Positions 1 through 5,828 of a DNA stretch of 8,173 nt are shown here, piece after piece. The translations under genes were made by a program, and so were the position numbers. Source of the DNA: Patescibacteria group bacterium (GTDB taxonomy: Bacteria > Patescibacteriota > Minisyncoccia > Phycocordibacterales > PALSA-1337); assembly GCA_030917665.1 (NCBI GenBank), contig JAUPUH010000040.1, positions 1 to 8,173 of the forward strand. Direction: 5' to 3'. Position 1 is the stretch's first letter; each line of letters starts with the position of its first letter. Under the pieces are notes generated by a model, which had not been told where the DNA came from, did no database searches, and saw only the letters and a program-made list of their open reading frames with translations.

Positions 1-947
1 AAGAAATAAATGATGGCGTGTGACCAAGGATTTATAAGGAATGAAGATACTGATGTTGCAATATTTGCCACAGTTACGTTCGCTGAACCAGAAAGGAAGT
101 TTGCAATAATTTGAGGAAATAGAAGAATTGAGAGGGCGAAAATGATTGGAATAACTCCAGCTTGGTTGAGTCGAAGTGGGAGGTATGTTGAAACGCCTCC
201 GTAAACCTTATTGCCCCTTACCTGCTTTGCATATGTGACAGGAACCGAACGCTCCGCCTCTGTAACGGCCACGACTCCGATTATGACAAGTAGCGCGATT
301 GCAAGTGAGAGAAGGTAAAGAGGAAGCTGTGCTGTGTCAAACGCAGCAATGAACTGGAACACGCTCTGTGGAAGTGCTGCAACGATACCTGCAAAGATGA
401 TAAGAGAAACTCCGTTACCGATACCGAATTCTGAGATAAGTTCTCCAATCCACATAAGAAGAAGTGATCCTGCTGTTATAACAAGAACGTTCACGAGAAA
501 TTCCATGCCTGTAAAGCTCGGGATAACGTTCTGGCTCTGGAAAAGCTTAATAAATGCGAATGACTGAAGGAGTGCGAGCGGAACTGAAAGATATCGTGAG
601 TACTGTGAAAGTTTCTGTCGTCCAGCCTCACCCTCTTCCTGCATCATTGCTTTCATGCTTGGGATCATCATCGTAAGGAGCTGCATGATGATAGAACCTG
701 TAATGTAAGGTCCTACTCCGAGCATTACGATAGAGAGGCGTGAAATACCTCCTCCTGAAAATATATCGAGAAGTCCGAGAAACTGGTTTCCTGCAAGGAG
801 ACGTTCAAGGCTCGCGAGATCAATACCTGGAATCGGAATAGCTGAAAGTAAACGAAAAACAACAAGTGCACCGATTGTAAATGCGATACGCTTGCGTAGT
901 GTCGGATCCCGAAGAACTATGGTTACTTTTTCGAGAAATTTTTTCAT
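1..947 (-). CDS. secY: Preprotein translocase subunit SecY (3' end outside window)
   Basis: SecY is the channel-forming subunit of the SecYEG translocon in the inner membrane; it exports unfolded preproteins and inserts membrane proteins. The ATG at 947 opens a frame of 315 codons that is still open at the left edge, so about a quarter of the usual ~430 residues is missing (from TM8 on). Visible: amphipathic N-terminus, TM1 about 19-39, the plug with GGGISR at 65-70, the signature around LGVGPYIT (76-83), TM3 118-137, TM4 150-171, GNGVSLIIFAGI (177-188) in TM5, TM6 208-230, the cytosolic loop VRGNKVYGG (243-251), then TM7 262-284. I translated the frame by hand and found no frameshift. It starts 6 nt after the rplO stop with no Shine-Dalgarno motif, the standard end-of-spc position. 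Its stop and the next gene cannot be seen. Confidence 0.98.
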   Translation of the reverse strand, partial: MKKFLEKVTIVLRDPTLRKRIAFTIGALVVFRLLSAIPIPGIDLASLERLLAGNQFLGLLDIFSGGGISRLSIVMLGVGPYITGSIIMQLLTMMIPSMKAMMQEEGEAGRQKLSQYSRYLSVPLALLQSFAFIKLFQSQNVIPSFTGMEFLVNVLVITAGSLLLMWIGELISEFGIGNGVSLIIFAGIVAALPQSVFQFIAAFDTAQLPLYLLSLAIALLVIIGVVAVTEAERSVPVTYAKQVRGNKVYGGVSTYLPLRLNQAGVIPIIFALSILLFPQIIANFLSGSANVTVANIATSVSSFLINPWSHAIIYF

Positions 948-953
948 GTAAAT

Positions 954-1397
954 TTAAATCTTAACTGAACCCCCTGCCTTTTCAACCTTCACCTGTGCCT
1001 GCTTTGAGATGATGCACTTTTCGATTGTGAATTTCTTTGTAAGTTCACCTGTCCCCAATATCTTTACCTGAGGTATTCTACCATCCTGAGTTGAAATAGT
1101 CCTTTTTTCGATAAGTGTTGCAGGAGAGATAATTGCGCCTGATTCAAAAACCGCCTCTATAGCATCGAGATTCACAACAACCGGCTTCTCGTTTGGAGAC
1201 TTGTTCTGGTTTACACCTCGTCCTCGAAGCTTGGGAATTCGCTTAATGAAGTCTCGAAGTTCTGGGCGTGACTTGTGTCCCGCTCGAGCTGTCTGACCCT
1301 TGCCTCCTCGGCCAGAAGTCTTACCTCGCTTGCCTCCTCGGCCTACGAGCATAGTCTTCTTATTCTTTGTTTTTGGAATTAGGTTATGGTGTTGCAT
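954..1397 (-). CDS. rplO: 50S ribosomal protein L15 (uL15)
   Basis: L15 is a late-assembly 50S protein whose basic N-terminal tail threads into 23S rRNA. The 147-residue product has the usual length and the Gly/Arg-rich tail: VGRGGKRGKTSGRGGKGQ at 18-35, then ARAGHKSRPE. The stretch that reads GGQ-PLYRRLPKRGF in most bacteria is here replaced by RPELRDFIKRIPKLRGRG (44-61), a divergent form. The C-terminal globular domain with KILGTGELTKKFTI (112-125) and a conserved-looking KAGGSV end is intact. It begins 10 nt after the rpsE stop. rpmD, which normally sits between rpsE and rplO, is missing. The ATG is preceded by TACTACTTTC, which has no Shine-Dalgarno match. Confidence 0.97.
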   Translation of the reverse strand: MQHHNLIPKTKNKKTMLVGRGGKRGKTSGRGGKGQTARAGHKSRPELRDFIKRIPKLRGRGVNQNKSPNEKPVVVNLDAIEAVFESGAIISPATLIEKRTISTQDGRIPQVKILGTGELTKKFTIEKCIISKQAQVKVEKAGGSVKI

Positions 1398-1407
1398 GAA
1401 AGTAGTA

Positions 1408-2019
1408 TTATTTGATTGTTCGAGGATGCTTTGATAATTGTGAAAGCGCTCGTACAGCTACTCTTGCAATATTGAGCTTGTTCTTGCTTCCTGACATGAG
1501 CTTTGCGCAAACGTCTTTGATTCCAGCAAGCTCGATAACATTTCGTACAGAGCTTCCTGCGACAACTCCTCGTCCTCGTGCTGGCATAATCATGACTCGT
1601 GCACTTGAGTATTTTGCTTCAACCATGTGCGGAATCGTCATTGCTGGAGAAAGAGTAACCTTGATCATGTTCTTCTTTGCGTTTCGTGTAGCCTTATCGA
1701 TAGCAAGTGAAGTATCTCCTGCCTTTCCAAGTCCAACACCAACTCGTCCCTTCTTGTCTCCTGAAACAACAGCAACAGAGAATGTAAATCGTCGTCCTCC
1801 TGAAGCAACTCGAGTCACTCGTCGGATAGCGATAATCTTCGTATCAAACTCAGGCTTTACTCGCTCCTGTCCTGGTCGCTGTGGACGTCGTGCACCGCCT
1901 CGTGGAGGTCGAGAATCCCTAAAAGGAGGTCGTGCTGCAGGCGCAACAGGTGAAGCTGCTGGGGCTGATGCCGGAGCTACTGGAGTTGTCTGTTCAGTTG
2001 TCTTATTCTCTGTTTCCAT
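1408..2019 (-). CDS. rpsE: 30S ribosomal protein S5 (uS5) with long low-complexity N-terminus
   Basis: S5 sits on the solvent side of the 30S subunit near the mRNA entry tunnel and affects decoding accuracy; its N-terminal loop is the classic site of spectinomycin resistance changes. At 203 residues it is longer than the usual ~166. Residues 1-33 are Thr then Ala/Pro-rich, and 34-52 are Arg/Gly/Pro-rich (RDSRPPRGGARRPQRPGQ), resembling a disordered RNA-binding tail. The conserved protein begins near FDTKIIAIRRVTRV (58-71), with GGRRFTFSVAVV and GRVGVGLGKA (91-100) in the double-stranded-RNA-binding-like domain, and SVRNVIELAGIKDV (157-170) in the C-terminal domain. No ATG lies between residue 1 and the core, and the ATG at 2019 follows the rplR stop by 18 nt, so the extension is probably translated. 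Confidence 0.97.
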   Translation of the reverse strand: METENKTTEQTTPVAPASAPAASPVAPAARPPFRDSRPPRGGARRPQRPGQERVKPEFDTKIIAIRRVTRVASGGRRFTFSVAVVSGDKKGRVGVGLGKAGDTSLAIDKATRNAKKNMIKVTLSPAMTIPHMVEAKYSSARVMIMPARGRGVVAGSSVRNVIELAGIKDVCAKLMSGSKNKLNIARVAVRALSQLSKHPRTIK

Positions 2020-2037
2020 AATGGTATTAATACTATA

Positions 2038-2388
2038 TTAAAAATTCAATCCGCCCTCTCGCGCTGCGTCTGCGATTGCCTTTATCTTTCCTGTGTAAAG
2101 GTAACCTCCTCGATCGAAAACGACCTTATCGATTTTGAGTGTCTTTGCCTTCTTTGCAATTTCGATTCCGACCTCCTTCGCCTTTTCAGCAGGAGTCTTT
2201 GCCTTTCCGTCAATTGAAGAGAAAGCTGCAAGAGTGTGCCCCTTTGTATCATCAATGATCTGTGCAGAAATATACTTGTGAGACTTAAAAACAGAAAGTC
2301 GAGGTCGCTCTGAAGTACCGCTCAATGTTGAGCGAATTCTCTTGTGTCGGCGAGCGATCTTCATTTGTTTTTGTTTGCTTGTATTCAT
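2038..2388 (-). CDS. rplR: 50S ribosomal protein L18 (uL18)
   Basis: L18 binds 5S rRNA together with L5 and helps form the central protuberance of the 50S subunit. The 116-residue length is normal. The basic N-terminal tail (MKIARRHKRIRSTLSGT, 9-25) is followed by the family pattern ERPRLSVFKSHKYISAQIIDD (27-47) and the C-terminal FDRGGYLYTGKIKAIADAAREGGLNF segment (from 91), where the usual DRGGY-YHGRVKALADAAREAGL pattern is easily recognised. Met9 is an alternative start; the Met at 2388 is preferred because it leaves a 12-nt gap after rplF, like its neighbours, and L18 proteins often have a few residues before this point. The linker TAAATAACTTCC has no G at all. Confidence 0.97.
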   Translation of the reverse strand: MNTSKQKQMKIARRHKRIRSTLSGTSERPRLSVFKSHKYISAQIIDDTKGHTLAAFSSIDGKAKTPAEKAKEVGIEIAKKAKTLKIDKVVFDRGGYLYTGKIKAIADAAREGGLNF

Positions 2389-2400
2389 GGAAGTTATTTA

Positions 2401-2934
2401 TTATACAGACTTCTTACCTTGCTTTCGGCGGATAACCTCATCGCTATATCGAATTCCCTTACCCTTGTATGGCTCAGGCTTCTTCAATGACCGCACCTGT
2501 GCGACAAACTGTCCAACCTTCTCAGTATCCATTCCAGAAACGGTGATAACATTCTTTTCAGCTGTTACTTTCAATCCGTCTGGAATAACCCTCATAACTG
2601 GATGAGAAAAACCAAGAGAAAGATGGAGCTCCTTACCCTTTACATCAGACTTAAATCCGATTCCCTCTACAATGAGTTTCTTTTCAAATGCTGTATGAAC
2701 TCCTGCGAGCATATTTCGAATATGAGAAGCGTATGTTCCCCAAAGCGCGAGCACATCGAGTGAATGTCGAACTGGGACAAGAGAAATCTCGTTGTTCTCA
2801 ACTTTGATTGAAATCTCAGGTCGAAGAGTCTTCTTGAGTTCTCCGAGAGGACCTTTTACAGTCAAAACTCCAGCAGAATAGCTAACATCTGTTTTTTCTG
2901 GAATTGCTATTGGTCTTTTTGCGATTCGTGACAT
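2401..2934 (-). CDS. rplF: 50S ribosomal protein L6 (uL6)
   Basis: L6 lies by the sarcin-ricin loop and the factor-binding site of the 50S subunit. The 177 residues match the usual bacterial length exactly. Two homologous halves are seen: MSRIAKRPIAIPE through VKGPLGEL (27-33) at the start, and VEGIGFKSDVKGKELHLSLGFSHPV (89-113) in the second half. The C-terminal family signature PEPYKGKGIRYSDEVIRRK is at 153-171. Nothing is truncated. It starts 18 nt after the rpsH stop; the linker reads TACCTTTAAATAACTACT and has no Shine-Dalgarno match. Confidence 0.98.
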   Translation of the reverse strand: MSRIAKRPIAIPEKTDVSYSAGVLTVKGPLGELKKTLRPEISIKVENNEISLVPVRHSLDVLALWGTYASHIRNMLAGVHTAFEKKLIVEGIGFKSDVKGKELHLSLGFSHPVMRVIPDGLKVTAEKNVITVSGMDTEKVGQFVAQVRSLKKPEPYKGKGIRYSDEVIRRKQGKKSV

Positions 2935-2952
2935 AGTAGTTATTTAAAGGTA

Positions 2953-3345
2953 TTACCAAATTTTGAATAGAATCTCTCCGCCGACCTTTGCTTTCTTTGC
3001 ATCTACATCGAGAAGCACACCCTGTGGTGTAGAAAGAACAACGTTTCCGAATCCGCTCTTGAACATGCGAATGTCCTTTGCCTTCTGATAGATTCTTCGA
3101 GATGGCTTAGAAATTCGATCAATACCATGAACTCGTGGCTGATTTCCAACATACACAAGATTAATCTCAAGAGTCTTTTCGATTTTCTTGCCTTTTGTTT
3201 CAATAGCTGAAATATATCCTCCCTTCATAAGAGTGTGGGCGATATTTTCCTTAAGAGCTGAGTAAGGGACAGAAATAGAAGCCTTGCCAGCGTCGCTTGC
3301 GTTCTTGATTCGTACAATAAAATCTGCGATAGGGTCTGTTACCAT
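2953..3345 (-). CDS. rpsH: 30S ribosomal protein S8 (uS8)
   Basis: S8 is a primary 16S rRNA binder that organises the central domain of the 30S subunit. In E. coli it also represses spc mRNA by binding near the rplE start. The 130 residues are full length: TDPIADFIVRIKNA (3-16) opens the N-terminal domain, and the C-terminal signature STPQGVLLDVDAKKAKVGGEILFKIW (from 105) ends on the conserved Trp. The start lies inside the end of rpsZ: ATGGTAA gives both the S8 start and the S14 stop, a 7-nt overlap that suggests translational coupling. If S8 autoregulates here, the E. coli site position is not available as a gap (rplX and rplE are 9 nt apart), but the structured leader before rpsZ is close by; that link is inference. 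Confidence 0.98.
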   Translation of the reverse strand: MVTDPIADFIVRIKNASDAGKASISVPYSALKENIAHTLMKGGYISAIETKGKKIEKTLEINLVYVGNQPRVHGIDRISKPSRRIYQKAKDIRMFKSGFGNVVLSTPQGVLLDVDAKKAKVGGEILFKIW

Positions 3346-3524
3346 GATGATTTTTTAATGCCAGGAATAACACCTTCGTTAGCGAACTCTCGGAAACAGA
3401 TACGGCAGAGATCAAAGTCTCTCATATATCCGTTCTTTCGACCGCATCGGAAACAACGTCGAACCACCCGAGACTTAAACTTCGGAGCTTTCTGAGATCG
3501 CTTGATTGTTGATGTTTTTGCCAT
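3339..3524 (-). CDS. rpsZ: 30S ribosomal protein S14, zinc-binding type (uS14)
   Basis: S14 sits in the 30S head near S3 and S10. The 61-residue length and two Cys pairs, C24-x2-C27 and C40-x2-C43, define the short zinc-binding form (S14 type Z, also annotated rpsN) rather than the ~100-residue zinc-free form. RCFRCGR (23-29) and LCRICFRE (39-46) surround the metal site, and the protein ends on the conserved KKSSW. It is the first gene after the 140-nt leader at 3525-3664, so it may head an internal transcript with rpsH. The ATG is preceded by CATTTAAAAT and has no Shine-Dalgarno match. Its last 7 nt overlap rpsH. Confidence 0.98.
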   Translation of the reverse strand: MAKTSTIKRSQKAPKFKSRVVRRCFRCGRKNGYMRDFDLCRICFREFANEGVIPGIKKSSW

Positions 3525-3541
3525 ATTTTAAATGAAAACTG

Positions 3542-3598
3542 GATTGGTTAGCTTTTCCTGCCTCTGGCTTTATTCCAGGGGCCGATGTGCTTCCAATC
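3542..3598 (-). promoter_or_regulatory. Nested hairpin in the rpsZ leader
   Basis: In the minus-strand RNA an inner stem pairs GCCCCTGG (3582-3575) with CCAGAGGC (3567-3560) across the 7-nt loop AATAAAG, 8 positions with one C-A mismatch. An outer stem pairs GATTGG (3598-3593) with CCAATC (3547-3542), 6 perfect pairs. No U-run follows, so it is not an intrinsic terminator. It could be a ribosomal-protein binding site or a translation-control leader for rpsZ-rpsH. The pairing is read by eye with no energy calculation. Confidence 0.45.
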
Positions 3599-3630
3599 GC
3601 TTAAATTCTGTTCAAATTTGAAGTTCTCCT

Positions 3631-3659
3631 ATCCTAACAAATCCGTCCTAATCCGTCAA
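3631..3659 (-). promoter_or_regulatory. Candidate internal sigma70-type promoter before rpsZ
   Basis: On the minus strand TTGACG (3659-3654, 5 of 6 to consensus) is followed by a 17-nt spacer and TAGGAT (3636-3631, 4 of 6 to TATAAT). Transcription would start near 3624, giving an RNA leader of about 100 nt before rpsZ. The whole element lies in the gap just after the rplE stop. The same architecture occurs before rpsS. Chance is not excluded for a single match. Confidence 0.4.
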
Positions 3660-3664
3660 TTTTT

Positions 3665-4237
3665 CTATCGCTTCTTCTTAACCTCCTCCTTCTTGAAAGG
3701 AAATCCAAGGTATTCGAGGAAGGCAAGTGTCTGCTCCTTCTCTTTTGATGTTGTAACGATTGTCATTCCAAATCCGAATACATCCTTCAAATCCTCATCT
3801 GAAGTTTCAGGGAAAATAGTATGTTCCTTGATGCCAAGAGTATAGTTCCCCATCTGGTCGACTGCAGTCTTTGAAATCCCTCGGAAGTCCTTTGTTCGAG
3901 GAAGTGCAATGTGAACAAGTTTATCGATAAAATCACACATTCGCTTTCCACGAAGAGTTATCTGGTATCCAACAAGGTCGCCTGCTCGCACCTTAAATGA
4001 TGCGATAGACTTCTTGCTTGATCGTGGAGCTGGCTTTTGACCAGTTATCTTTGTAAGACGATCAGCAATAAGCTCAATCTTCTTCTTGTCCTTTACTGAA
4101 CCTGTACCTGTGCTAATAACAAGCTTTGTAAGGGTTGGGGCTTGCATTGGATTCTTGTAGCCAAATTTTTCCTTGAGAGCCTTGAAAGACTCCTTGTTCA
4201 GTTCGTATGTATTTTTCGCTGTATGTGTGTATTTCAT
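3665..4237 (-). CDS. rplE: 50S ribosomal protein L5 (uL5)
   Basis: L5 binds 5S rRNA with L18 and contacts the P-site tRNA and the 30S head from the central protuberance. The 190 residues exceed the usual ~180 through a few extra N-terminal residues and a charged tail, KKEEVKKKR (182-190). Family blocks are clear: YKNPMQAPTLTKLVISTG (27-44), KKSIASFKVRAGDLVGYQITLRGKRM (75-100), IALPRTKDFRGIS (110-122) and GNYTLGIKEHTIFPE (130-144), then FGMTIVTTSK. The ATG at 4237 lies 9 nt after the rplX stop. AGAG in the linker is the only faint purine match to a Shine-Dalgarno motif in the operon. Translation ends at TAG, and the operon then pauses for 140 nt. Confidence 0.98.
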   Translation of the reverse strand: MKYTHTAKNTYELNKESFKALKEKFGYKNPMQAPTLTKLVISTGTGSVKDKKKIELIADRLTKITGQKPAPRSSKKSIASFKVRAGDLVGYQITLRGKRMCDFIDKLVHIALPRTKDFRGISKTAVDQMGNYTLGIKEHTIFPETSDEDLKDVFGFGMTIVTTSKEKEQTLAFLEYLGFPFKKEEVKKKR

Positions 4238-4246
4238 GTTTTTTCT

Positions 4247-4501
4247 CTATTTTGCAGCTTTCTTTGCTGGTTTCTTCTTTGCCTCAGATACAAGAGCAAC
4301 GTTTGAAACATCAATTGATCCGTTCACTTCGATAACCTGACCCTTTGATCCCTGCTTTCGAGATCGCTGGTTCTTCTTGAACATATTGATGCCAGAAACG
4401 ACAACACGATTCTCCTGAGGCATAGCCTTAATAACCTTTCCGGTCTTGCCCTTGTCCTTTCCTGCGAGCACTATTACATTGTCGTCCTTTTTGATTTTCA
4501 T
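4247..4501 (-). CDS. rplX: 50S ribosomal protein L24 (uL24), short form
   Basis: L24 is one of the two proteins that nucleate 50S assembly, carrying a KOW RNA-binding motif. I start it at the ATG at 4501, because MKIKKDDNVIVLAGKDKGKTG is the family N-terminus. The longer frame from 4528 adds nine unrelated residues and would overlap rplN, while 4501 leaves a 19-nt gap. The product has 84 residues against the usual ~100. The KOW segment (VLAGKDKGKTGKVIKAMPQ, 11-29) and IDVSNVAL (63-70) are present. The usual C-terminal part after VSNV-LVDP (the GF...DGKKVRVAKKSGE stretch) is absent and replaced by the basic tail EAKKKPAKKAAK. Confidence 0.95.
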   Translation of the reverse strand: MKIKKDDNVIVLAGKDKGKTGKVIKAMPQENRVVVSGINMFKKNQRSRKQGSKGQVIEVNGSIDVSNVALVSEAKKKPAKKAAK

Positions 4502-4520
4502 GGTATGGGTATTATTAAAA

Positions 4521-4892
4521 CTATACAATTTCAGGCGCTCGTGAAGCTATCGTCTGAAAACCTCGTTCTGCAAGTTCTCGTGGAATAGGACCGAAGATAC
4601 GTCCTGCAATAGGTTCCTTTTTCCCTTTTTCAAGGATAACAACTGCATTTTCATCGAATCGGATATAAGAACCGTCCTTTCGTCGATATGCTTTCACCTG
4701 TCGAACGACAACACCCTGGAGTACATCCTTCTTCTTGATAGCCTTTCGAGGTTCTGCTTTCTGTACAGAAAGGATGACAAGGTCACCGATCTCAGCGTAG
4801 CGCTTCTTTGAGCTTCCGAGCACTTTGAAGATACGGCCGATCTTTGCTCCGCAATTGTCTGTTATTCGTACTATTGAACGAGGTTGAATCAT
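4521..4892 (-). CDS. rplN: 50S ribosomal protein L14 (uL14)
   Basis: L14 lies on the intersubunit face of the 50S subunit, contacting L19 and forming a bridge to 16S rRNA. It is also the usual docking site for the silencing factor RsfS. The 123 residues equal the E. coli length. MIQPRSIVRITDNCGAK (1-17), RYAEIGDLVILSVQKAEP (31-48), VVVRQVKAYRRKDGSYIRFDENA (61-83) and GRIFGPIPRELAERGF (97-112) are all strongly conserved in pattern. This is one of the least divergent genes in the window. It starts 15 nt after the rpsQ stop, with linker TTTATATAAACTACC, which has no G. Confidence 0.98.
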   Translation of the reverse strand: MIQPRSIVRITDNCGAKIGRIFKVLGSSKKRYAEIGDLVILSVQKAEPRKAIKKKDVLQGVVVRQVKAYRRKDGSYIRFDENAVVILEKGKKEPIAGRIFGPIPRELAERGFQTIASRAPEIV

Positions 4893-4907
4893 GGTAGTTT
4901 ATATAAA

Positions 4908-5174
4908 TTATGCGATGACTTTGAATGACTTGTCCTTAGACATAGGTCGGCATGACTCGATCGTCACCTTATCCCCTATCTTCTTCGTGTTTCCAGCATC
5001 ATGAACCTTGTACTTCTTGTGTGAAGTAACATATTTCTGATACTTTTCGTTCTTTACGAAACGACCGACTCGAACAACGATGGTGTCCTTCATCTTGTCA
5101 GAAACCACGATACCAGAAAGTGTCTTTCTCTGGACCTTTACTTCGTTATTCTTTTGTACGGTTTTCTTTTCCAT
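4908..5174 (-). CDS. rpsQ: 30S ribosomal protein S17 (uS17)
   Basis: S17 is a small OB-fold protein and a primary binder of the 5' and central domains of 16S rRNA. The 88 residues are near the usual 80-90. After a lysine-rich lead (1-16) the family pattern runs RKTLSGIVVSDKMKDTIVVRVGRFVKNEKYQKYV (16-49) and HDAGNTKKIGDKVTIESCRPMSKDKSF (58-84); the conserved E-CRP-SK motif is intact. It starts 9 nt after the rpmC stop, with linker TAAACAAAC, and rpmC ends in tandem in-frame TAA TAA just before it. Confidence 0.97.
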   Translation of the reverse strand: MEKKTVQKNNEVKVQRKTLSGIVVSDKMKDTIVVRVGRFVKNEKYQKYVTSHKKYKVHDAGNTKKIGDKVTIESCRPMSKDKSFKVIA

Positions 5175-5183
5175 GTTTGTTTA

Positions 5184-5378
5184 TTATGCTTTTGGGGCTT
5201 TTGCTCTAAGTGACATCTCTGTCATGATTCGAGCGATATCTTTCTTTGTTGTCTTGCCGATCTTTACATTCTTCGTCTTGCTACCAGCTGATCCGAATCG
5301 AAAATGTCGGAGAGCTTCTCGCTTTTCAGCTATAAGCTTCTTCAAATCCTGTTCAGTTTTGTTCTTGTATTCCTTCAT
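5184..5378 (-). CDS. rpmC: 50S ribosomal protein L29 (uL29)
   Basis: L29 is a two-helix protein near the polypeptide exit tunnel, beside L23, which is the docking area for SRP and trigger factor. The product has 64 residues, which is typical. The first helix holds EQDLKKLIAEKREALRHFRF (9-28), and the second holds KTTKKDIARIMTEM (42-55) with the usual KDIARI core. A short basic tail (RAKAPKA) ends it. Its position between rplP and rpsQ is the standard order. The linker before the ATG is TTTAAATAT. The gene ends in two consecutive in-frame TAA codons (5186-5181). Confidence 0.96.
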   Translation of the reverse strand: MKEYKNKTEQDLKKLIAEKREALRHFRFGSAGSKTKNVKIGKTTKKDIARIMTEMSLRAKAPKA

Positions 5379-5387
5379 ATATTTAAA

Positions 5388-5819
5388 TTACATCATGTTT
5401 CGGCTTACGACCTTGGTCTTTACCGAGATCTTCGTTCCCGCCTTTCGGAGGGCCTCTTGAGCTACCTTATCATCAACTCCGTCAATTTCAAAGAGGATTC
5501 GTCCTGCTTTGACCTGCGCGACGAAACCGACTGGATCTCCCTTACCCTTTCCGAGCTTAACTTCTGGAGGTTTCTGTGTAAATGGTCGATCAGGGAAAAT
5601 ACGGACCCAAACCTTTCCAGACTTTGTAGCGTATCGTGCCATAACCTTTCGCGCAGCCTCAATCTCGTTTGAAGTAAGTCGAGCATACTTCATAGCCTTA
5701 AGACCGTATGAACCGAATGAGAGTTTTACTCCTCGTGTCTCAACGCCGCTCGCAAGCTTCTTTGCGTTTGTTCGGCCTGTGTGCCACTTTCTGAATTTTA
5801 CTTTTTTAGGAAATAACAT
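5388..5819 (-). CDS. rplP: 50S ribosomal protein L16 (uL16)
   Basis: L16 is needed for late 50S maturation and helps position aminoacyl-tRNA at the peptidyl transferase centre. The 143 residues are slightly over the usual ~137. MLFPKKVKFRKWHTGR (1-16), LSFGSYGLKAM (33-43), EIEAARKVMARYATKSGKVWVRIFPDRP (52-79) and the end of the core (GRILFEIDGV, 106-115) are clear. Two usually conserved points differ. The Arg that is residue 81 in E. coli, hydroxylated there by YcfD, is Lys88 here. The following block, usually GKG-PE-WVA, reads GKGDPVGFVA (92-101), so the Glu and Trp are lost. It starts 9 nt after the rpsC stop (linker TAAACCACC). Confidence 0.97.
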   Translation of the reverse strand: MLFPKKVKFRKWHTGRTNAKKLASGVETRGVKLSFGSYGLKAMKYARLTSNEIEAARKVMARYATKSGKVWVRIFPDRPFTQKPPEVKLGKGKGDPVGFVAQVKAGRILFEIDGVDDKVAQEALRKAGTKISVKTKVVSRNMM

Positions 5820-5828
5820 GGTGGTTTA

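Larger units (their letters stand above)
3525..3664 (-). promoter_or_regulatory. 140-nt intergenic leader before rpsZ
   Basis: This is the only gap over 45 nt in the window, in an operon where genes are otherwise 4-19 nt apart. It contains no credible ORF. Read on the minus strand it has three parts: a promoter-like pair over a tandem 10-bp repeat (3628-3659), a middle stretch with AGGAG (3626-3630), and a nested inverted-repeat structure (3542-3598) that ends 18 nt before the rpsZ start. The most likely roles are an internal promoter plus a cis-acting leader for rpsZ-rpsH and the genes behind them. The position and structure are seen; the role is inferred. Confidence 0.55.

Noticed and set aside
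1412..2041. A 209-codon plus-strand open frame opposite rpsE
   Set aside because: It mirrors rpsE, whose Ala/Pro/Arg-rich codons leave the opposite strand open. The product has no recognisable pattern, and the minus-strand S5 assignment is certain. Other plus-strand frames (for example 5080-5460 and 5304-5672) are rejected on the same grounds.
3560..3582. The leader hairpin as an intrinsic terminator after rplE
   Set aside because: The stem has a mismatch, and no run of U follows on the minus strand (the sequence continues AGGAAAAGC); the plus-strand reading has no adjacent U-run either.
3606..3630. AGGAG followed 10 nt later by a tiny frame TTG AAC AGA ATT TAA in the rpsZ leader, as a leader peptide
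   Set aside because: Four codons with a TTG start are easily chance, the operon does not otherwise use Shine-Dalgarno motifs, and if the candidate promoter is real the AGGAG lies at or before the transcript start.
4247..4528. Longer rplX start at 4528
   Set aside because: The nine added residues (MYSFNNTHT) do not resemble L24, and the start would lie inside rplN. The ATG at 4501 gives the family N-terminus and a spacing like the neighbours.
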